Of a DNA stretch of 28,395 nucleotides, positions 22,101-28,395 are shown in pieces. The first letter of the stretch is position 1; every line of letters starts with the position of its first letter. Under the pieces are notes generated by a model that saw nothing but the letters and a program-made list of their open reading frames with translations, did not search any database and had not been told where the DNA came from. This stretch comes from Lenisia limosa (Eukaryota > Breviatea): the NCBI GenBank assembly GCA_001655205.1, contig LPNZ01011166.1:1-28395 (forward strand), written 5' to 3'. The position numbers and the translations under genes were made by a program.

Positions 22101-25100
22101 TTCTCTACAGAGTAATCCCGATCCCAATCCTGAATGAATATTATCAAATTTTTCTATTATTGACTTAAAATGCTTGGTTTGTCTTAAAATCATTTTCGAT
22201 CCCGTTATACCCTTGCAGCTTATGAGTCTTCCCGAGGCACCGGTTCCCGACGGGAGTGTTGAGGAAGGATGGGATAAGGACACACTCAAAATGCGGCTCT
22301 TTTGCCTGAGAAACGCAGCCGACTTCTTTGAGGTTCGCAGGCCGCGTTTGTCTTGTGAAGTAAATTCGGATATAAAGTACACCAATGCATTTGTTTGCAT
22401 GATGTGAAAGAAATAAAGCAGGAGCTTGTCCTAATTGCTGAATCTCTAATTTGTTACCGCCTTTGTAGTCCTGCCAAACGTATCTCAAAAACGACGAAGA
22501 AGCACAGGAAGAAGCTGCCAGGATAGGACTGACCGTGAACTCTTCAAATGATCGTGAGTGTTGATATGTTTTGTATTTTCGATACATCTCATCTTCGAGT
22601 GTATCATACCCATAGTTTTTTTTTTTTTATGGAATGCGAGGTTGCATGTCATATCATATGCATATGTACAGTATGTATTTATGATATATAACTAAGAGGC
22701 CCTTACCATCCATAGCAGTCATTGGAGTCTGCGGGGAGTGTGTTGGCCGAAGCTTGCCGTCTGCCCAAAACATCCGGGCTTCCGAGGCACTCCACCAGGT
22801 CGGCGTCCTGAAATCCTACAATTTTCTACTTTTTTTCTTTATTTGCTATTTCTAGATGCTGTTTTAATTTCACACAAAAAAAAAGCACTGCTTTTGTGTT
22901 TACCGCCATCTCTCTTCCCCCCCAGGAATTTGACTTGCTTGTGTCGCCATGGTCGATTCTCTCAGCATCCGCGCGCAAGGCTATTGCCCTGATTTCTCTC
23001 AATCGCTTCATCGCCTCCAAAGTTTGAGGGGACGTCCAGCGCTAGTGTGGTCAGAGATATCGTGACAATGTTAACACTCATCGGGGACTCATCAAGAACC
23101 CCCCCCCCTTTTTTTTTTGGGGGGGGGGGGTCTTAGGGAAGTCTTAATGAACCCTATGGCAGCAGATCCAGTCTTCTGCTCACAGCACAGGACACAGCTT
23201 CGCCAACAATTGCCGGATTCGCCCAACTTTTCCGTCTTGCCGAGGTTCTAGATATTCCCAGAGACGAATTTCGCGGTGATTTAGCCCGTGCTCTCGCTGC
23301 TGCTAAGAACTCGGCCCAGGCTGTCAATATCTGCAGGGTGGGTGGAAAGAAGGCATCTTTGTCATACCCAAAATTGCCGTTAAATAGGGATATTCATTAT
23401 CACACCTTTTGAGCTTGAAGGAGTGTGTCATTTGTTCCTAACACATCTTCTGGATTATTGATAGCGCTAATAGTATCTCTGTTCTTTATTTGTTGACTTC
23501 TGCCACGAATACTCCTACTTTAACTTTGACAGGACCTGCACACCCGGCAACCCGGCCGCAAAACAGCGGAAGTTCTTCTGGACGTTGCTCTCAAAATCGG
23601 TAGGTGCTGTACATGATACGTACTGAATAGAATATTATCATAGCTATACATGTACGTATTTTTAATCTAGGAGTTATATTCAAAAATACATGCTCCCTTT
23701 TTGTATTTATTATTTAAAAAATCAGCATATTTTGGCATTCGAATGTTACTTTCCTTCATGTTTACGCATTCTTCTTTGCATTTATTAACATAACTGCCAA
23801 CTTGGATGAACGGTATATTGGACAGCTAATTGCCCAGGAAATGCGGTGGCGATGCCGGAACCTGGAACCTCTGCTGTTACTCTGGTATGAGAGGGAATTT
23901 GAGATATCATGTACAAAAGCTGGCTGAGATAGTATGTTGTTATTTATTATTAGCTTTAAAAAAGGGTGCAAATTGTAATGATTTTCCTCCCCGTCACGTA
24001 GTCCAGGCCCAAGCACCAAAAGGCGTGGCTGAGCTTCTCCAATACAGCTTAGACGTCTGCCCTGTCGACACCCTCCCCACTGCCTTGGACCTCTTCTCCG
24101 ATGTTGAAACTACGGCGGCGGTTCTGGCCCTGGCTATTTCAGAGGAATCTCAGATCAAGAAGGAAGACCTTCCCAACACTATGGGTATGTTACCTCTTCT
24201 TTATGATCCCAACACTATGGGTATGATCGAAGTGCTTTATGATCCCCTCTTCACCTTTTCTTACCCAAGTAGTCACTCCACCGTCTTCACCCAAACCCTT
24301 GTTTGGAGGTAAACAGGATGTTATGCCAAATATTAGAGGGGACATCTGTCAGTCGGAAAGAGATGGTTATGTTCCCATATCAAGACGACCGAACTCACAG
24401 AATTCCGTTAACCCAACTTGGGTTTTGACATTTCTAGCTTCGCCATTCCCACCACACATGACTGCACGGCTCACAGCCTCACCCGGGCTAGCGGCTTGGA
24501 ACAAAACCGGCCAGAACGCATGGGGCTCAGTTTGGGACGATACCGATATCCAAATGGGTGACAGTAAGGGGGGGATTCATGTGTAACACTAAAAACTGCT
24601 TTTGTCTGAAAGGGACTGATAAACAGCACGTGGTTCTGTTTAGAGGATTCATCAGAAATTAAATCTATTTTGGGAAACTTGGGAAGTCTTGAAAATAACC
24701 TGTCTTTGTTTTTTTTTTCTGTCTAGTATTCTTTGTCTTGTCTTTGCTTCCGTTGCTTCAATCCATTTTGCTGATCTACTGTTTAGATGAAGTGGAAGGT
24801 GAAGCAGACGTCATACCGGAAATACAAGAGAAGCCCATAACTACAGAATCCCCATATCGCTCCCACATGTTTATGTATGCTGCGCTCTCTGAACTGAATT
24901 AGCATGTATCCGTTTTTTTTTCATCTCACGATTTAGCGAAGAAACGGTTGTCATTGATAAGACCAAGGCGCTATGGTGGGTGCTTTGATTGAATACTAGG
25001 CCTACTGTGACACCCACTCTTACCCTCTCTAGTTTGTCAGTTGGACAGCTCAATGAGGCAAGGCTCATTCGGGATAGCAAAATGTAAGACAAATTGACGT

Positions 25101-28100
25101 GTCAATTCAATTTGAATAAAGCAGGCAAGATCACATTTTAGATCTCGCAAGACTGGCTTGACCAAGTCCAAAAAAGGCAAGGGCAAGACCAAGGCCCGGG
25201 GCCCTGTCACCACCCTGCCTGCATGCCGCAACTTAATTGATTTCCTCGTCAAGGCGGATTGTCTCCAAATGGCCCTCAGGTGGGTCCTTTATTGGCATCT
25301 CGGCCCAAAAAGATTGGATTATTGATTGACCGGAAGTATTCTCTAGTTATTTGGAGTCATTCCCGTTTTCCCCATGTAGCAAGATATAATTTCATTAGAA
25401 AACCGTAGGGATCAAATAGTATTACTTTCATAAAATGTCTTTATATTTATTTTTTTAGAATAGCCCTCCCAGCAGCACTATCCGAATCCCTTCGATTCTT
25501 TGAGAAAGATCGTAAGCATCTCCCATACTATCGAATTAGGAACATAGTTCATGCCCCTAATCACTTCAAGTTTTTAACAGAGCCAGTTTTTGGTGTGTTT
25601 TTTTTTTTTGTGCTTTAACAGCTATAGCCCAAACGAGCAAAGATGTACTTCCATTCTACTCAGACTGCACCTCAATCCTCAGCAACTTATCACTAAAGGT
25701 CTGTATTACCATGTTACGAGTTCAAAAAAACTTATTTTGTGACATTTTGAGTGGTTTTATGTACCTCAAAGTGGAACACTGCAATGTGCGTTGACACCGC
25801 AGACGTTAACAACCCGTAAAGACATTGACACCCTGCTCTGTCCCGCCTATCTTGCTACTCTGGAGATGAAGGTTGGGCGATTAAGATAAATAAAGAGCCA
25901 CCTTTGAGAACACCAATGGCAATGCAGACCTACTAACCCTCTATTGTACCGCTTCACATCTTAGGAGGCACATGGAAGGCTGATGCTGGGACTTTCCTCT
26001 GTTGACAAGGTAAATACAGAACGAGTTTCACTTAACATCTGTACCCGGTAAAAATACGGAAACTTTTGTGTATAACATATGAAATTTTGGATCACTGTCA
26101 GATTAGAAAATGTTCGTACTGTTTTTGTCTTTCCGATATAGTGTAGTCGGTAACACCTGGCGCTCTCACCGCCATACCCGGGGTTCGATTCCCCGTGTCG
26201 GAGTTTTTTTTTTTACTTTTTGTTCTTGATTGTTTTTTTTATTTCTTTTTAACTTTTTTTTTTTACCTCTTCAGAACTTTTGTCGGTTGGGAACAATCGC
26301 AAAAGTAGGTCTGAACCTTGCCACTCTCTGGAGCCAACAGACGTTTTTAGCTGAATGTATGGGGGACTTGGTACCCGTTGTTACTAGATACTAGATATCA
26401 ATCTCTGGAGGGTTTATGTCGATTTCATTGATGTTTCTATGTTTCTTCAGGTCCAGTTGTATTATACCGTTGACCCTTTACCCAATAGGTGCGAAATTGT
26501 CATCAAACGCTCGGTGGTGGTCGGAGCTCACGGCCCTTGAAATTCCCTTTGACGAGAAGGCCTTTAGAGCCTGTAGAGATTCAAGGTGGGGGGGGGGGGT
26601 CTTTATACTAATGCAATTGGGAAATTGGGTCATATCTGTCAGGGTTATTGGACCGTCCGGGTTGTAGTTGACAGTTTTTTAATATTGCACCGTATTATTA
26701 CATGTTGTATAAATGGTGATGAAAGCCGTTCACTCACGCTGCAGCTACCAGCTTGCTCTTGTGCCAGCCCTGTTAGAAAAGACTGGTATTGACCTTGAGG
26801 CCGTGCGAGAGTACTGTTTGGCATACGACATTACCGAACAGCAGTTTGGCCGTGCTGCTATCCCCGCCATTCTCCTCAAGGATACGGCGCCCCCTTGCTG
26901 GCAAGGTAAACGCGTGACTCACCTTCTTCTTACATTATTGAGTTTCCCATTTCTTACATTTACTCAAATACTGCTACTTTCATCTTTGCCTTAGCCTTGC
27001 TGTTCTTTTATATCAAACAAGAAGGGATTTACGTCAAAAACAAGCAAAATTTGACCAGATTGGCTCTTTGTTTTTAACTTCCCATCAGACTTATTGGCTT
27101 CGGTGGAAATGGATTTAGATCGAGATGATCGTTTGGAAGGTTTGTCTTGGCTTTTCTGTTACGCATATTTGAATTGATAGCTCTGTTTTTTTTTCACATT
27201 TTGTGCGGTCGTATCTGCATACTTTGATACGTTTCATGATTTTTACATACATAATATATGACAGTGACCGGAATAAGTCTTGACCGATTTCAATGAGAGG
27301 TTACATAGCAAATCGGTGAAGACTTATCACAGTCACTGTATGTATCTCAAGTAATTCCCTTACTCTCGCACTCACTTGATCAGTATATCTCAACTGTCTG
27401 GACCAACTCTCGCCTTACGCCTACGGCCGGCAAAAGGTCGTACGTGACCGGGTTGCTGTTCTGTGCCCTAGTGACGAGAACAAACGGGGGGCTGCTGTGG
27501 TGGGGGGAGGTACTTTTTCCTGTCATCTGTATATTGTGTAATTCCAAATTTCACGTTTTTCTTTTCTCCTTTGTGAGACAGTACATATGTGTCTGATGAT
27601 GTGGCTTGATGACATTTGTTATTAGTTTATACTAAACACATCATCTCTTTTTCATCATCGTCAGATATCCCGGCTCTTCTCGTACACCCGAAGACTCAAA
27701 CCACAGCCACCCGAACCGCTTTTGGGAAGAAGGTGGGTGACCTGTTCTGATCCAGGATAGACACCGCTGAAGTCCCGGGTATCCAGACATATTATTCAAT
27801 AATATTAATTAATTGACAAAAAATTTGAAATTAGGGTTCTCGTTACAAGATGTCCCACTTCAAATTTTAAAATTAATTGAATGGAGCCTAAAATTTTTAT
27901 ATATTTTTTTTTTACAAATAACCCTACCCATTTTCCCCACTCCCAACGCAACTCTTACCCATGTAGTGAGAAGTGCTTGTCAGTCACAGGGGTTCTCAAT
28001 GATCCCGAGGCCGTTTTGGGCCCCGAAGTAGGTGGTCAGGCCTTTTCGTCATTCGCATCATTTTCATTCGACAGTATTTTTATTATCCATCATATCTGCC

Positions 28101-28395
28101 TTTTCCTTTCAATGTGGTTGCACATACATGCACTCCCGCTAACCTCCCCTCCTCTCTCAGGTTTTTCCATCCTCAATGTCAGCGCTTACTCCCATCCTAG
28201 TTGACTGCCTCGGCTTTTCACATGATGAGGTTAGTGGGTTGAGAGAACCGACATCGAGGGATTAAGGAGAAATGAGAGTTTAAAAATTTTTACTCTCAAA
28301 GGGGGTAGGGGTTAGATCATCTAGTGTGGGACTGTATATCAAATATACACTTATTGTTGATGCTGGAGGGCATATCAAATATACACTTATTGTTG
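12974..28395 (+). CDS. ROD/KNTC1-like kinetochore protein (RZZ complex subunit), 3' end outside the window
   Basis: ATG at 12974 opens MESSLGTKVV; about 60 exons follow to 28161-28229, which ends in a splice donor, so the gene continues. The first part (12974 to about 16152) reads as beta-propeller strands (DAVCYSPEGKVLIVGDK, ALSIWSMRA). The rest is an alpha-helical solenoid with ROD-like blocks: LIAEGEFAAAAAHAHAHG (16626), RLRRFATYSMF (17711), SARVVWSRHARDGG then MSWLGEDVLP (18260, 18555), IVIMILDRAKAPEIV and PWCDHIGIQLDFALLEYI (20291, 20532), CEIAKRCTVPAQKATLDYL (21058), TIAGFAQLFRLAEVLDIP (23191), ARWWSEL...IPFD (26489) and YQLALVPALLEKTGIDLEAV (26745). In known eukaryotes ROD pairs with Zwilch and ZW10 to load Spindly/dynein and Mad1-Mad2 on unattached kinetochores. 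NBAS, a relative with the same fold, is the alternative; the WSRH, WL..dvLP and WW motifs favour ROD. Phases agree at most junctions; doubtful ones are near 13.9-15.3 kb, 16.2-16.6 kb, 18.66 kb, 21.75-22.2 kb, 26.4 kb and 27.7-28.0 kb. Confidence 0.8.
14461..14535. other. Assembly gap (75 N)
   Basis: Follows a long T-run in a ROD-like gene intron. Two 10-N gaps elsewhere (3375-3384, 10536-10545) are probably nominal joins. Confidence 0.95.
16342..16417. mobile_element. MITE-like element, family B, copy 2
   Basis: A 76-bp copy with ends CAGTGACCAGGATAAGTTGA and ACTTATCCCAGTCATTG, flanked by TA on both sides as expected for Tc1/mariner-type insertion. The centre TTTCCCAAGGAAAA resembles copy 1. 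It is in a ROD-like gene intron. Confidence 0.8.
19381..19682 (+). repeat. Dispersed repeat family C, compound copy
   Basis: The leading GAGGCACGCAGAAGCTGTGT block occurs twice (19381 and 19429). The full body follows to about 19575 (ATTGGGTGAATTAATATTAT, GTGATGGTGTGGACGGCTTC). A second tail-only copy (GTGATGGTGTAGACGGCTTC) runs from about 19627 to 19682, where a truncated family B element begins. All of it lies in the intron that splits the Thr-Pro insert. Confidence 0.75.
19683..19727. mobile_element. MITE-like element, family B, truncated copy (left half only)
   Basis: It begins CAGTGACCGGGATAAGTCTT and continues through GACCGATTT and a TTCGCCAAGAG centre, then stops without the complementary right arm, about 20 bp before exon 19751. 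It directly abuts a copy of the third dispersed repeat. Confidence 0.7.
23099..23131. other. C-T-G homopolymer palindrome
   Basis: A run of about ten C, ten T and twelve G, which could form a perfect C/G hairpin with a T loop. It sits in an intron 60 bp before the exon at 23191. Either a real hairpin or a sequence artefact. Confidence 0.6.
24171..24246 (+). repeat. Two-unit 36-bp tandem duplication across a ROD-gene splice donor
   Basis: TCCCAACACTATGGGTATG occurs at 24171-24189 and 24207-24225, and CTTTATGATCCC closes each unit. Each unit contains the donor ATGG|GTATG. Only the first is needed to keep the phase to exon 24270-24308, though a 36-bp shift would also stay in frame. Confidence 0.9.
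26132..26203 (+). tRNA. tRNA-Glu (anticodon CTC), nested in a ROD-like gene intron
   Basis: A complete 72-nt cloverleaf. The acceptor stem TCCGATA pairs with TGTCGGA (one T-G pair), the D stem GTGT with ACAC, the anticodon stem TGGCG with CGCCA around loop CTCTCAC, and the T stem CGGGG with CCCCG around TTCGATT. The anticodon CTC reads GAG (glutamate). The internal A box (TAGTGTAGTCGG) and B box (GGTTCGATTCC) match RNA polymerase III promoter consensus, and a long T-run follows at once as terminator. No intron, and CCA is not encoded. It lies between ROD-like exons 25965-26009 and 26275-26370, on the same strand. Confidence 0.95.
27262..27338. mobile_element. MITE-like element, family B, copy 3
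   Basis: A 77-bp copy with ends CAGTGACCGGAATAAGTCTT and GACTTATCACAGTCACTG and a different centre (GAGAGGTTACATAGC). TA follows the right end. It is in a ROD-like gene intron. Confidence 0.8.
28336..28395 (+). repeat. Start of a 36-bp tandem repeat at the window edge
   Basis: A 24-bp block starting ATATCAAATATACACTTATT and ending TTGTTG occurs at 28336-28359 and 28372-28395; the second copy ends at the last base of the window. It lies in a ROD-like gene intron. Confidence 0.8.

Larger units (their letters stand above)
25142..28229 (+). other. C-terminal ROD-like region (Rod_C-type) of the kinetochore gene
   Basis: Exons 25142-25279, 25459-25511, 25622-25698, 25803-25871, 25965-26009, 26275-26370, 26489-26585, 26745-26905, 27089-27139, 27384-27509, 27665-27732, 27967-28027 and 28161-28229. 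The first begins with a basic stretch (SRKTGLTKSKKGKGKTKARG) of unknown role. The helical blocks KDIDTLLCPAYLATLEMK, GTIAKVGLNLATLWSQQTFL, NARWWSELTALEIPFD, YQLALVPALLEKTGIDLE and LNCLDQLSPYAYGRQKVV follow the order expected for the C-terminal half of ROD. The junctions 26370/26489 and 27732/27967 do not match in phase with the splice sites I chose. Confidence 0.65.

Noticed and set aside
21945-22587. Two minus-strand open frames of 140-151 codons
   Set aside because: They are antisense to ROD-like exons 22219-22332 and 22469-22553, which phase with their neighbours; no recognisable domain.

Overview
This window comes from a eukaryotic nuclear genome that is very rich in introns. Short GC-richer exons (mostly 40-180 nt) alternate with AT-rich introns of about 45-400 nt with GT...AG ends. 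Ten N-runs mark unresolved bases. The gene content and intron density fit a free-living protist. An intron-rich fornicate flagellate such as Kipferlia is possible, but that is a low-confidence guess from style, not from a marker gene.

Layout. (1) 1-4788, plus strand: the 3' part of a large membrane-protein gene, with the multi-pass C-terminal domain and an acidic cytoplasmic tail; its 5' end lies outside the window. (2) About 5066-9731, plus strand: a gene or gene fragment encoding polycystin-type REJ (receptor for egg jelly) ectodomain modules, with no visible start and no membrane segment. (3) 10460-12748, minus strand: a compact 12-exon gene for a STAR/SF1-type KH-domain RNA-binding protein with a Pro/Gln-rich tail. 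(4) 12974 to past the right edge, plus strand: a gene of about 60 exons for a ROD/KNTC1-like kinetochore protein (RZZ complex), transcribed divergently from the KH gene across about 225 bp. A tRNA-Glu(CTC) gene sits inside one of its introns, in the same orientation.

Splice phases were checked by hand across most junctions of genes 3 and 4 and much of genes 1 and 2. They join into long open frames, which is the main evidence for these models. Genes 1 and 2 may be neighbouring members of one REJ/multi-TM receptor family, or pieces of one gene in the wrong order.

Introns and intergenic DNA carry several dispersed repeats: two short inverted-repeat (MITE-like) families, a third dispersed repeat with copies in both orientations, an exact 84-bp copy of a KH-gene exon/intron junction inside gene 1, a 79-bp direct duplication ending at a gap, and tandem duplications over two splice donors. 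The most interesting items are the nested tRNA, the Thr-Pro-rich insert in the ROD protein with repeats in the intron that splits it, the two MITE families, the 84-bp copy, and the REJ gene that lacks its membrane domain.
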